Positions 22,243-32,927 of a stretch of DNA of 64,000 bases are shown here, in pieces. The stretch is from Sorghum bicolor (lineage: Eukaryota > Streptophyta > Magnoliopsida > Poales > Poaceae), in NCBI RefSeq assembly GCF_000003195.3, contig NC_012879.2:39452565-39516564 (forward strand), written 5' to 3'. Numbering within the stretch: position 1 is the stretch's first letter; each line of letters starts with the position of its first letter. The notes beneath the pieces were generated by a model that saw nothing but the letters and a program-made list of their open reading frames with translations, searched no databases and was not told the origin of the DNA. The translations under genes were made by a program, and so were the position numbers.

Positions 22243-23676
22243 GTGGCATTGGCAGCATCATCCTCAGTGTGTTTGTGCTCGTAGATCCAAGTTCTTCACT
22301 TGGTGGAATCTGGGAGTTGTAAAACTCCTTCATGTTTTGCTCAAAGTGTACCTGCTCATAGAGACAATGCAGAGATCAAGTGCATGGGCCCTGTTGGTGA
22401 AAAACACCAACAGAACCGAAAGTGTATTTGTTATTCTCTAACCTTAAGCATAGTGAGCAAGACAAAGTTGATGGATAATAAGATCATGAGTGTAGTATTT
22501 GATACATTTGTCAGATCAGATTGCTCAACCCAATGGGAAGATAATCTATCTATATTTATGTTTTGTTTATATCTTCCAAAGATTAAATGTGCAACATTTT
22601 AGCTTATATGATTAGGAGTGTGGGATCACGAAGGTAGTACTAAGAACAAAGATTAAAAGACTAAACATGTTGAATTAGTTGGGTAGTTCAATTTGGAGTT
22701 ACTAATCATACATGTTTGTCTCTTTATTTTATGTGAACGCCAGAACCAAGGAGAAGCTTATAAAAGCGATAGTCAAGTATCTTAAGATGTTACCTTACTT
22801 GAAGAGTAATGGTACAATATTACCTTGTGGAGGCTTTCCTTTCTTAGCGGTTGTGCACCGTGTTTGTGGCACTCTTTGTCTCGTTCTATGGATCATCTCT
22901 CTATGATGAATGAGCTATGTCCTTCTTGTGCAAATTGTTACATTTCATGTGTCTCTCTCTTCATCTCTAATGTGAGTTTATCTCAGGACTTCCCAAATTG
23001 ATATTGAAAGTTTTTCAGCAGGGGTTAGTCCGACAAAATATATCAATGTCTACACAAGCAGTTTTTAGTTCAATAACTGAACTAGACTCCATGTCTAATC
23101 AGATTAAGGAAGGCTGTTTAACCTAAGCACCATGCTTAATTTAAAAGCTAATAGAAGTATGTGCAGCACTTCCAAACTAACAATTACTAGGATAAACAAA
23201 GGTAGTGTGATGGCATAATAAGAGATCTACTCAAGTGGAGATGAACTAGTGTGATTAGTATTTAATCAATTGAGCATGTCTCAAAGGTAGGGACAACCAA
23301 CATAGCAACATGGTAAAGGATGTTTTTATGTAAAGTATTTCCCCCAAGCTTGAATTTTAAAAAATTCAAGATTGGATGAATTTAATTCAATGTTGCATGA
23401 TGATTGGTTGGGCATACCTTGCGCTTGTCATTCCTGGGATCTTCGTGCTCCAATCCTAGAAAGGTTAGTGACAAGAATACCGAAAGGAATATTTTTACAA
23501 TTATCCTTATATGCTCAATACATAAGACAATGTTGCAAATAATTAAAAATTCATGTTACGATCTGATAAGTGCTTGTTTTAGGACACTAAGCTTGTCCTT
23601 GGGAAACCATCAAATTATGTTGGTGAAGTGGTTTCCCCTTCAACACCAACCTAAGCGTGCCTATATCAAGATTGAC
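22243..23676 (-). other. A1-like non-coding 3' region
   Basis: Collinear with A1 at about 14990-16350, including the internal polypurine core at 23341-23350. Its adjoining hairpin keeps 10-bp arms CTTGAATTTT/AAAATTCAAG despite a changed centre. No coding sequence. Confidence 0.65.
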
Positions 23677-24919
23677 TCAACGATATCTACAATATTTATT
23701 ATAGACATATGCATCGATAACTACCCCTTTAAAGTTTTTATAAATAGAAAGGAAGAGGGGGTTGGAGATCTCAAATGTGGTAAGGATGGAGAGACCAATT
23801 GATTGGGGTGATGTTTTATATGAGCAAGGACTTGGTGAGGTATTTATGAAATAACTTCCATGCTCACTATTGTTTCTCTCATTCTCAAACTCAAAGGATG
23901 ATTCTTCATGAATGCTTAAAATTCCTCTAGGATTGTCTCTCAAGTTTGTTTTATCTATATATTCAATGGTGATAGCACAAGGATTTTTAATGCCCTCTAG
24001 CCATTGATGTTGCTCTTCTCGATCCTCCTTGTGGTCTTGGTGACTCTTATGCATGGGATGTCTAGAGAGATTCATAGGATCATCGGGAGGTTCAAGAGAA
24101 AGAGCATAGTAGAAATTATTAGGCTCAAGGATGGGTTTAAAGATAGGTTCGAATGAGTCATCAAAAGTGGGCGTAGAATGGGAGAAGATGGGATTGTCTT
24201 CTAAATGGCTTCGCTCTCCTTCTATTGCATCACTTAAGTTGCCATCCTTGAGTCTTTCTCGATGTCCATCAAAGGGATTGGATTTGAGATGCTTTCTAAG
24301 AGATCCCTTCTTAGGAAGGTTCAGACTATATGCACTCTAAGGTCTCTTATGAAGCAGGAAGTTTAAGTTCATCCCAAAACAAATTTACAAAGGTAGAATT
24401 TCTTCTTCCCTAAGATGATTTTGGAGCACTACTAGTTTGGGTTGGATAGCCGAATCATTGGATTGAAATGTTTGGAAATCGGCTATTGAAACTTCCTTTA
24501 TTCGTCTAGGAGATGATTCCTTCTCTATCTCTAGGATTTTTTTATCAAGATTAGTGAAAGAAGGATGTCCATGAATGAAGATATACCTTGCTTTACTAAC
24601 AGATAAAGAAAGAAAAACTCTACCAAGGGTTATATGATTAAGACCAATGTGAAAATATCGAGGAAAAACATGGTCTTATAGGGCTAGGTTTAAACCAGAA
24701 TTTATAGAAAGATTATCAGATTCCCTAGGTGTAGCTAAAAGTTCATTATCTTTTTGATTAAAAGATATGACCTCAGCTATAGAAAAGGGTTGGTTTTGAC
24801 CTATTGCAATCAACTCCGGACACAGATCATAATTAGGGGAAAAGAAAGGACTTGTTGACTCCCATGGTCTCCGAAGGTGCAAAGAATTCAATAATATGTA
24901 TGGAATTTGAAATATCCAT
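23677..24919 (-). pseudogene. gag: gag remnant
   Basis: Probable start ATG at 24919 (MDISNS), with frameshifts soon after. Pieces of gag N-terminus appear at 24676-24891 (FNQKDNELLATPRES). The C-terminus at 23677-24075 closely matches A1 gag (SQSIGLS, FEISNPLFLSIYKNFK, YNKYCR). The middle, including the capsid core, is largely lost or scrambled. Not expected to give a product. Confidence 0.7.
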
Positions 24920-25015
24920 AAAGATGGAAAGAATAAAAAGATAAAAGAATAAAAGTATAAAAGTATAATACAAGATAATAGTATGACTAAAAGTTATCTC
25001 AGCAAACCGTCTTTC

Positions 25016-25033
25016 TCCCCGGCAACGGCGCCA
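25016..25033 (-). other. primer-binding site (tRNA-Asp)
   Basis: The minus strand reads TGGCGCCGTTGCCGGGGA, a perfect match, 8 bases inside the LTR that starts at 25042. Confidence 0.85.
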
Positions 25034-25041
25034 GAAATGCT

Positions 25042-26254
25042 TGTTGATATTTGGTAACGCCATTAGCAATTGATCCGCAAGCGCACGGATATCGGTGAGC
25101 ATTTCACCTGGGAGGTTATCCAGAGTATCGTATTTATATTTTTACCACTGGGAGAAAGCGTGCATCTGACTAACCAAATCTATTGCTACTACCCTTTAGG
25201 CTACAAAGAATGTGATTCGATGTGAGCGATGTATAGAGAAGACTACAACCGTAGTCTCGTTCTAACCATGTTAAGGATGATCTACTGGATCTACTGTTCT
25301 ATTGGGGTGGCTCACGGAATCTAGACACCACAGAGGATGTTCGACCCGCACCTATAAACCCTACTCGTCCTGCTAACGAGATGTGGGCTGCAAAGGTAAC
25401 TCGGAAATGTCACGTTCTTCGCTACTACCACGGTCCAGCTAGTCACGTGATATCTATGAGTACCTTAGCCCAAACACCACGTTTACGCTATCAATGATTA
25501 CTCTAAACTCAACCGGAAGAGATTAAAGTAAACTCCTAAACCAAAGAACAATAAAACAAGAACTTACTAGAATTTAGAATTCGAATTATTGAGCAAGCCT
25601 CGGGTTAGGAGAACTTGATCCCGCAGGTACAACCTCGGAGTAGACACCGACAGGCCGGGCTTCCTGCGATCTACACCTCCACTCTATCTCTCTCAATCTA
25701 GTAGATCTAGTCTACTCTCACATTGGATGCTAAGCCCTAAGTCTATTTAGAGGAAAGGTTATCCTTCGAGGGCACCTCTCAACTCTATGATGAACTTGTT
25801 CTCCTCCAGGGGCCAGGGGGTCTCCTTATATAGTCCCGTCAAGTGAATCTGGGCCGTCGGATCAAACCGACATTGATTGAACGGTTATCCTTGATCGTTT
25901 AGGTCGGTGGAGCGTAATCTGCGAGACGAGTCCTCATTGGACTCTGTACCAGGGCGGGCACCCTAGGGGGGTGGGTGGGCGCGCTGCCCCCGGGCCCGAT
26001 CACCTTCCCGTTCGTTCTCGTGGCTTCTGGAGTCTTCTAGATGATAGAAAATTGTGTGGCACGTTAATATCTCTATGTAAACCCGACGTGTGGGCCTTTG
26101 TTCTGTATTTCCTGATAACCCCCTACAAAAATAGACAAATACAAAAACTCATGGAATTCTATCAGATAAAACCCTAAGTTTGGGTGTTGGTTGCATTTGG
26201 ATCCTTTTCTTTATTTATTTGATGATTATATTTGGTACTTAAGGACCGTCAACA
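25042..26254 (-). repeat. 5' LTR, B-type end
   Basis: Plus strand TGTTGATATTTGG...AAGGACCGTCAACA, 1,213 bases. CCGCAAGCGCACGG motif at 25075-25088, TATA on the minus strand near 25834. The U5 end is like the Athila LTRs, whereas the internal region is like A1. Confidence 0.85.
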
Positions 26255-26411
26255 GAAGGTAATATGAGTAAGTTTAAAACTTAATTGTTTACCGTAACCT
26301 AGAGATGAGATCTTGTTTGAACGCATGTGTACCTTTAAGGCATGAAACCACTGCAGAAACTCTTGAGTCCATCCTTGCACAGGGACGAGCAAGAGGTAAG
26401 CTTGGGGGAGT
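26255..26411 (+). other. 3' end of an A/C-type internal region
   Basis: Matches the reverse strand of 39743-39905. It contains the pre-polypurine hairpin (26374-26393, one mismatch) and AGCTTGGGGGAG directly before the LTR at 26412. Cut on the left by the minus-strand LTR. Confidence 0.7.
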
Positions 26412-26692
26412 TGTTGACGGTCCTTAACTACCAAATATAATCATCAATTAAATAAAGAAAAGGATCCAAATGCAACCAACACCCAGACTTAGGGTTTTAG
26501 CTAACAGAATTCCACGAGTTTTGGTGTTTGTCTATTTCTGTAGGGGTTTATTAGGAATTACGGAAGAAAGGCCCACACGCCGGTTTTACATAGAGATGTT
26601 AAGGTGCTGCGCAATTATCTAACATCTAGAAGACTCCAGAAGCCATGGGAACAAACGGGAAGCTGAGCGGGCTCGGGGGCAGGGCGCCCGCC
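26412..26692 (+). repeat. A-type LTR, 5' piece (continues at 35983)
   Basis: Starts TGTTGACGGTCC and is interrupted by element D. The two pieces together (26412-26692 and 35983-37027) give about 1,326 bases, close to the A1 LTR. Confidence 0.85.
26688..26692. repeat. target site duplication of D, left copy
   Basis: CCGCC, repeated at 35978-35982. Confidence 0.9.
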
Positions 26693-28202
26693 TCTTGACG
26701 GTCCTTAAGTACTAAAATTAATAATGAAATAAACATGAAAAAGGATCAATATGAAACAAACATCTAGAATTAGGGTTTTATCTGACAGAATTCTACGAGC
26801 TTTGGTGTTTATCTATTTCTGCAGGGGGTTATCAGAGAATATGGAGAGAAGGCCCACATGTCATGTTTACAACGAGATAATTACGTGCCGCGCAATTTTC
26901 CTCAATCTAGAAGAGTCTAGAAGCCACGGGAACGAACGAGAGCACGATCGGGCTCGGGGGCAGGGCGGCCACCCACCCCCTTTTGGCGCTCTCCCAGGGT
27001 TGGAACCCAATCGGGACTCTGCTTCGGGACTACGCTCCACCAACCTAAAGGATCAATCTAAACCATACAATCTATGTCGGTTTGATCCAATGGCTCACGT
27101 TCACTTGAGGGGACTATAAAACCAAGGCCAAACGCCCCCTGGAGGGAGGAGAAGAGAAGAAATCATTATTCAGAGGTAGCCATCAAAGTTAGGGTTTAGA
27201 GCTTCTCTCCCACGGAGAATTAGAATTAGCTACTCCCTAATCCTTCAAGTTTAGAGGTTTGATTAGATAGCAATTAGAGAAGTAGAGCACTACGCTCTGG
27301 ATTCGGATCTTCGGTAATAAAGATTGGTATTATTCATATCTTTCTCTAATTCTTTGTTCTAATTGCATTATGTCTCTAATTATTATGTTCTTAGTTTGTT
27401 CTAGTTCTATATTTGATATAGTTCTAATTGATAATGAGTTTATGTATAAGTTTGCAAAGCGCTTAGCTCTTGACGCGAGGGAGTTAGGTGATAGATCACA
27501 TGTGAGCGTGGTGCTTAGAAGTTATTTATCTGCAAATGTATCCTATTGGCCGGGTCGTGTGGTAGTTCGCGATAGTGACAGCTTCGTTGATTCTTATATA
27601 GTCCACCCTCCGTTGATAGGACAGGCAGAACCGGTATTGTGGAGTAAGTCATGCGATGCTCTGATTTACTTTATCAATGTTCCTTATACATGAATGAAGA
27701 GTCTTTTATGCTATATATGATCTTGTAGATAACTAGAGTAGATTATGACTTAGTAGTTAGTAGATAACTTAGAATCCATTCTCTAGCTAATCTGACATCA
27801 CCTACATATATGAGGAGTAGTCTATTTTCTAATCGCTGTGTTATCTACCCATGAACTTATAATTCATTATCTTTATGTTTATGGTTTACCCCCTGCTAAA
27901 GTAAGTGACTGTGTGACGAGTTTCTCATTAGTAATCATGTTCTTGCAAGTTTATCTCTAGTCTATGCCTTGATAGATTTTGTCCCCTTATTTTAATTTCA
28001 TCCCTTGAGCAAAATTATAAATAACGATACCTGGAATACTTATCCTAGTGAAATGCTACAATGAGGTGTTTTATCTGTGAGCTTGCGGATAGAATAGATT
28101 ATTTTCTAGAAGAGCCTTTACATTTATAAATACCTTTGTACACTCTGGTACCATGCTGGGGATGACAACCTAGTATCTAAGTGGTGTTAGCTAGTGTCAA
28201 CA
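26693..28202 (+). repeat. D 5' LTR
   Basis: Ends GTGTCAACA. The first bases read TCTTGACGG instead of TGTTGACGG, so the second base of the canonical TG is mutated. TATA at 27115-27120 after CACTTGAGGGGAC. Confidence 0.92.
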
Positions 28203-28210
28203 AGCATTTC

Positions 28211-28228
28211 TGGCGCCGTTGCCGAGGA
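28211..28228 (+). other. D primer-binding site (tRNA-Asp)
   Basis: TGGCGCCGTTGCCGAGGA, one mismatch to the tRNA-Asp complement, 8 bases after the LTR. Confidence 0.85.
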
Positions 28229-28535
28229 TTATACGAGTCTCAGGAATAAGTCATAAAGGGGAACAAAAGGGTAATACTTAGGAAAGCCAGAAAATCAATC
28301 AAGGTTATTCATATAAATCATTAGACTAGACTATAGAGAAATAATTGCATAAAACAGCTACTAAGTGAGAAATCATAACAAGGCACCTCTGCTTTGGCAG
28401 GTTCACCCTGTTGTTTTTCTATGTTTACATTTTTGTACAGGGTATATCAGGATTGACTTTTGGTACATTCAACTCTTCATCATTAGAACCAAAGCAATCA
28501 AGAGAAGAAGAAGCTAGCTACCAATTGCTGAAGCT
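28229..28535 (+). other. D leader upstream of gag
   Basis: Non-coding. It has a strong splice-acceptor-like tract (TTTTTGTACAG ending at 28440) about 95 bases before the gag ATG. Whether it is used is unknown. Confidence 0.45.
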
Positions 28536-30491
28536 ATGGCACAAAAGACCCTACAAGAATTCTCTGCTCCAAGTCTTGACAACATTCCAACTGGTCCAAG
28601 ATTTGTAGTAGAAGAAGGAATACCTGAGTTTGAGCTCAAGTCAAGCCTCATCAATTTGGTGCAAGCTACACAATTCAGTGGAAAGGCACATGAAGATGCT
28701 AGTGCACACTTGCAGAATTTCTTAGAGATTGGAAGCACAATCCACATCAACGGAGTTGACAAAGACGTCATACTGCTTCGCCTTTTTCCATTCTCACTAG
28801 AAGGAAAAGCGAGGAAGTGGTTCTACACTCATCAAGATAACATCGACAACTGGACGAACTTGTCAGATGCCTTTCTATCGAAGTTTTTCCCTATAGGCAA
28901 AACAACTGCCTTAAGAGGAACTATTGTCAGTTTCCAACAGCAGAAGACAGAAGCCATTTCAGAAGCATGGGAGCATTTTCAAGGATACATATCAGATTGT
29001 CCTCACCATGGAATGGCCACATGGTTGCTTATGCAGACCTTCTACCATGGATTAACCCAGAAGACTCGTGAGTGCCTAGATGCATCTGCTAAAGGATCAT
29101 TCTTGGAGCTTACATTTGGAAAAGCAGAGATACTTTTGGATAAGATAGCAGAAAACCAAAGCTGGTTCCAAGATAAAGCTCAACAATGTCATCAAACTGA
29201 AGAAATACCAGAAGAAGTAAATGCATTATCAACTAAGATGGAAAATTTGCTCCATTGGATTGACCAGAGGGCCAAGTTTAAAGAAGATCAAAGGGCTATT
29301 GAGACAGCATACAAATATCAACCAACTTCGAGTCAACCCAATAGCAAAGGTATGAATTCAGGTAATACTTTCAAGCAACTTTCATTAAAAGAGATAATTG
29401 CTCAACAAACCAAAATTAATGACGAAGTTAAACAAAGGCTAGATACAAATGAATCATCTCTAAAAGATATACACAATAAAATGGATTTTCTACTAACTGC
29501 CTTTGATGAGCAAAACACTCTTAATAAAATGGTAGAGCTTAAATTAATAAAGATAGCTGCTGCACTGCCTGTTGCTACTAACCTTGAGCAGGTAAAGAAT
29601 ATAACTACTAGAGGAGGCAAAGCTACCAGAGATCCCCCATACCCAAAAGAGAATCAAAGAACATCAGCACCAGTGCAACCAGCAGTGATAGAAGAAGAAA
29701 GCCCAGTTGAAGCAGAAGATCTACTACAACCACCAAGAACTAGAGAAATGAGGAAAGATTTTTACGACACCAACTATTTGCCATTTCCCAGAAGAAACAG
29801 AGGACTGCAGTCGGATGAGCAGTTTGGTAAGTTTGTAGAGGTCATTCAGAAATTATACGTCAACATAACTCTGCTCGATGCCATACAGGTACCTACATAT
29901 GCAAAGTACATCAGAGATATTCTTAACAAGAAGAGACCACTGCCCACCACTGAGGTTATCAAGCTGACAGAAGAATGTAGTGCGGCCATCCTCAACAAAC
30001 CACCAAAGAAGAAGGAAGATCTAGGATATCCCACTATTGACTGCTCGATCGGAAACCAACACTTCAACAATGCACTTTGTGATCTCGGAGCAAGTGTCAG
30101 TGTGATGCCAGCATCAGCCTACAAAAGGCTTGAGCATGCGACCCTAGAACCAACATCAATGTGCCTACAATTAGCGGATCAATCGGTTCGAGACCCTCTG
30201 GGCATCGCCGAGAACATTCCAGTCAAGATCAGAGATTTCCTTGTGCCAGTAGACTTCGTAGTATTGGACATGAGTCCTGACTCAAAAGTGTCCATCATCC
30301 TTGGAAGGCCATTTCTGAGCACTGCCAATGCCCACATTGATGTCGGGAAAGGAGAAATCAAGTTCAACACAAACGGTCAAGAAGAACACATGACATTCAA
30401 ACCCAGACCAGAGAGAGACTCTACAGTGAAGGAAGTTCATGAAGAACCATTGGAGACACCGTCTCCGGAGGAAGGTAACTCAGAAGATTAA
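28536..30491 (+). CDS. gag-pro: gag-aspartic protease of element D (651 aa, intact)
   Basis: Starts ATG GCA CAA (MAQKTLQEF). Residues about 45-230 are an Athila-type capsid domain (FSGKAHEDASAHLQNF, RLFPFSLEGKARKW, LSKFFP, AWEHFQGYI). A long Gln/Lys/Glu-rich linker with coiled-coil character follows (about 265-350). The C-terminal third is a retropepsin-like domain, with CDLGASVSVMP (Asp at residue 516) as the catalytic loop and IILGRPFLST near 588 as the second conserved block. The family's usual form continues into RT, but here the protein stops after an acidic tail. No zinc knuckle is seen. It would form particles and might process itself. The ORF-following sequence carries a G-rich tract ACTTGGGGGA (30508-30517). 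Confidence 0.9.
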   Translation: MAQKTLQEFSAPSLDNIPTGPRFVVEEGIPEFELKSSLINLVQATQFSGKAHEDASAHLQNFLEIGSTIHINGVDKDVILLRLFPFSLEGKARKWFYTHQDNIDNWTNLSDAFLSKFFPIGKTTALRGTIVSFQQQKTEAISEAWEHFQGYISDCPHHGMATWLLMQTFYHGLTQKTRECLDASAKGSFLELTFGKAEILLDKIAENQSWFQDKAQQCHQTEEIPEEVNALSTKMENLLHWIDQRAKFKEDQRAIETAYKYQPTSSQPNSKGMNSGNTFKQLSLKEIIAQQTKINDEVKQRLDTNESSLKDIHNKMDFLLTAFDEQNTLNKMVELKLIKIAAALPVATNLEQVKNITTRGGKATRDPPYPKENQRTSAPVQPAVIEEESPVEAEDLLQPPRTREMRKDFYDTNYLPFPRRNRGLQSDEQFGKFVEVIQKLYVNITLLDAIQVPTYAKYIRDILNKKRPLPTTEVIKLTEECSAAILNKPPKKKEDLGYPTIDCSIGNQHFNNALCDLGASVSVMPASAYKRLEHATLEPTSMCLQLADQSVRDPLGIAENIPVKIRDFLVPVDFVVLDMSPDSKVSIILGRPFLSTANAHIDVGKGEIKFNTNGQEEHMTFKPRPERDSTVKEVHEEPLETPSPEEGNSED

Positions 30492-31370
30492 AAGATTTGG
30501 AGGTCCAACTTGGGGGACCTAAAAATCCCAAACCCTCACCGGGAGGTAAATCGGTATTTATCTGCATTATTAATTTTATCATGTTTAAATTCTTGCATAA
30601 TTAATTCTTGCATTAGTCATAGCATAATTATAATAATCAAAAAGCCCCATATAAATAATATTCATGGTGTGTAACAACCCATATTTATTAATTATTGTGG
30701 AGGCACAAAAAATATTTTCCATTATCATTATCATTAAGTTTCAATTCTCATAGATTTTCCTACATTATATTTAATTATATTAATCTTCTAGAAGCATGAC
30801 CCACACTCCTTGGGTCCCACATGCCATACACTTCACCTCACATACATCCCATCACATAATTTCATCCACCACTATGTTTCCACCCACCAGACATCTTTCC
30901 ACCATCCAACAACCACCACACAACATTATTCTGCGTGAGATCAAAGCAAGGAAGCAAGTGGAGAAGGCACACCCAGGATGGACACCAGGAGTGGGCGCCC
31001 ACCCTGTCCCCTCTTGCTCCTATAAATAGCCACATTCCACCTCCATCTTCTTCACAAAAACACTCCAGAAAACCACACAAGTTTCAGTTTCCCGAGAAGG
31101 AGCTCTTGTAGTGAAGAGAAGAGAGTAGAGAGAAAGAGGAGAGTGGAAGAGAAGGTTGGGAGTTCTTTCGAGAGAGTGATTATCACCTAGCAAGTAGTGA
31201 TCCCGTTGTCTAAGCGGAAGTAAAAGTTGTTTAGGGGGGAAGCTCTACTAAAATAGAAAACTTATCTTGAACGACTAACCCCTGGACTACTGACATTCCG
31301 GATAGCTGACCACTAACATTTTCTCTCACATTTTCCACTAGTTGTGTTTTTGCCAACTTTTGTTTGCAGG
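30492..31370 (+). promoter_or_regulatory. D inter-ORF region with promoter-like module
   Basis: It contains a perfect 12-bp palindrome GTGGGCGCCCAC (30991-31002) and, about 20 bases further, TATAAATA (31021-31028). A purine-rich leader and a consensus splice acceptor TTTGTTTGCAG ending at 31369 follow, immediately before the ORF2 ATG. This resembles a plant promoter with a 5' leader, possibly including an intron. The GGGCGCCC-then-TATA order echoes the LTR U3. Confidence 0.55.
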
Positions 31371-32927
31371 ATGTTTAAGAAGGTGAAGAATGCAGGGAAG
31401 GCTCTCAAGAACATTGGTACAAGGAGTTCAGCCCGACACTCCTCACAGCCATCAGAGATGAGCGTCGACCCGACACCCACACAAGCTCCATCATCTTCAT
31501 CAGGTCAGCAAGTTAAGGTCCTTCTTAAGATAGGAGACCTTGGACTGAAGACCCGAAGAGAGAAAGAAGTCTATCAGCAACTGAAGAATAAAGATTTTAT
31601 TCACACCCCTACTATTGATCCAATCTTACTACAAGAAACAGGTGTGGACACTGAATTTGACTTAATTTTCCAAATGTTAGGTTGGACAAATTTTTGGAAT
31701 ATAACTGAGCTGGGTTCTCGTCTTCTCACCCTCGAATTTCTTTGCACTTTACAATACTATGAGGGGGGAATTGTTTTTCGAATGTTCAAACAGGAAATTA
31801 TGTTGTCTTGGAGAGAGCTGAGCGACCATCTTGGTTTCTCTTCAAGATGCATCCTGAACATTGACTCCGATTTACCCAATTTTGAGAGACACCAGTTTTG
31901 GAGAGAAATATCTAGAGATAATTTTTATAGTCAAGCCCGAACTAGTGACATGGAACACCCTACTCTTAGGATGTTCCACAAATGGCTTGGGTACAATCTT
32001 TTCTATCGTGATGATATTAGAAAAGTAAGAGTAGGAGATTTACAACTTTTATATGCTGCTATTAATAAAGTACCCACTTCACCTGTTACACTTTTAGTTT
32101 CACATTGGCTTAGTGTACCTAGTCTGCAGGGACCAGTAGGATGTACTTCACTTATCACTCGTTTAGCCTCTAATCTTCATTTACTAGAAAACTCATCGTT
32201 GGATTTCATAGAGGAGTTAAGAATTTATCATGGCTATGACACATTTAGACAAGCTCGGATGTTAAAGAAAGAGGGGAATGTAATGTATATGCTATATGAT
32301 GATAAAGGCAAGATTCGGTTACCTAACCCGAACCTTGGCCTATACGTTGTGCAAAATCTTTTGATTGAGATTGCAGCAACACCAGTGAACCAGAGAGCTC
32401 CACAGCGAGTGGCATCTGAAAGGGTGACCACTCACCGAGAATGCACCTGGTATGGAGCTGACCCTGGACCAGAAGAAGCAGCGCACCTGCATTATTGCGA
32501 TTACAACCCCCGAGTCCTTCGAGACCCATGGGTTCGTCATGCGCAACCACAAGAGCCAATAGAGGAGACATGGCCGGAGAGCCAAGATCACCAGTGGACA
32601 AACCCGCCTTTCCATATGGGCAGGTACTCCACTGATCCATATGGAGCTTCAGGATCCAGACCTCCGCCCCAATTTGATGCAGGACGATACTCCGACGCCT
32701 CCTACGCTTGCACGAATGACTACTATCAAGAGGCCGGTGCTTTCTTCACTCGTACCGACAACACCCTCCTCGACATCCAGAACACGCAAGCAGAACATGA
32801 AAGACTCCTGGAAGAGCAACAAAAATGGAACCAGGACCATGCTGCTGCAGTACAAGAGCTGAGACAAGATACAACAACAATGAATGACAACATCACAACT
32901 ATGATGCGGTTCTGGAACATCGGGTAA
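31371..32927 (+). CDS. Athila ORF-1-like protein of element D (518 aa)
   Basis: The frame is open from ATG 31344, but I prefer ATG 31371 (MFKKVKNAGKALK), which directly follows the acceptor-like TTTGCAGG. After a basic Ser-rich N-terminus, residues about 60-320 form a folded domain with ELGSRLLTLEFLCTL, IVFRMFKQEIMLSWRELSDHLGF and HKWLGYNLFYR. This resembles the plant 'ATHILA ORF-1' family as I know it (moderate confidence). The C-terminal part is Pro/Tyr/Gln-rich, followed by a Glu/Gln-rich coiled-coil tail (LLEEQQKWNQDHAAAVQEL). No signal peptide or membrane segment is seen, so the env label often given to this position is not supported. It is followed directly by AGCTTGGGGGAG (32945-32956). 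Confidence 0.75.
   Translation: MFKKVKNAGKALKNIGTRSSARHSSQPSEMSVDPTPTQAPSSSSGQQVKVLLKIGDLGLKTRREKEVYQQLKNKDFIHTPTIDPILLQETGVDTEFDLIFQMLGWTNFWNITELGSRLLTLEFLCTLQYYEGGIVFRMFKQEIMLSWRELSDHLGFSSRCILNIDSDLPNFERHQFWREISRDNFYSQARTSDMEHPTLRMFHKWLGYNLFYRDDIRKVRVGDLQLLYAAINKVPTSPVTLLVSHWLSVPSLQGPVGCTSLITRLASNLHLLENSSLDFIEELRIYHGYDTFRQARMLKKEGNVMYMLYDDKGKIRLPNPNLGLYVVQNLLIEIAATPVNQRAPQRVASERVTTHRECTWYGADPGPEEAAHLHYCDYNPRVLRDPWVRHAQPQEPIEETWPESQDHQWTNPPFHMGRYSTDPYGASGSRPPPQFDAGRYSDASYACTNDYYQEAGAFFTRTDNTLLDIQNTQAEHERLLEEQQKWNQDHAAAVQELRQDTTTMNDNITTMMRFWNIG

Larger units (their letters stand above)
21690..26254 (-). mobile_element. decayed gag-only Athila-like element
   Basis: Minus-strand order: 5' LTR 25042-26254, tRNA-Asp site 25016-25033, broken gag 23677-24919, A1-like non-coding region 22243-23676, and LTR fragment 21690-22242. 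The two LTR parts are rather different, so an origin by recombination is possible. No pol. Confidence 0.65.

Noticed and set aside
27370..27693. 107-codon frame repeated at 35145-35468
   Set aside because: It is present only because the two D LTRs are copies. It lies in R/U5 and has no recognisable domain.
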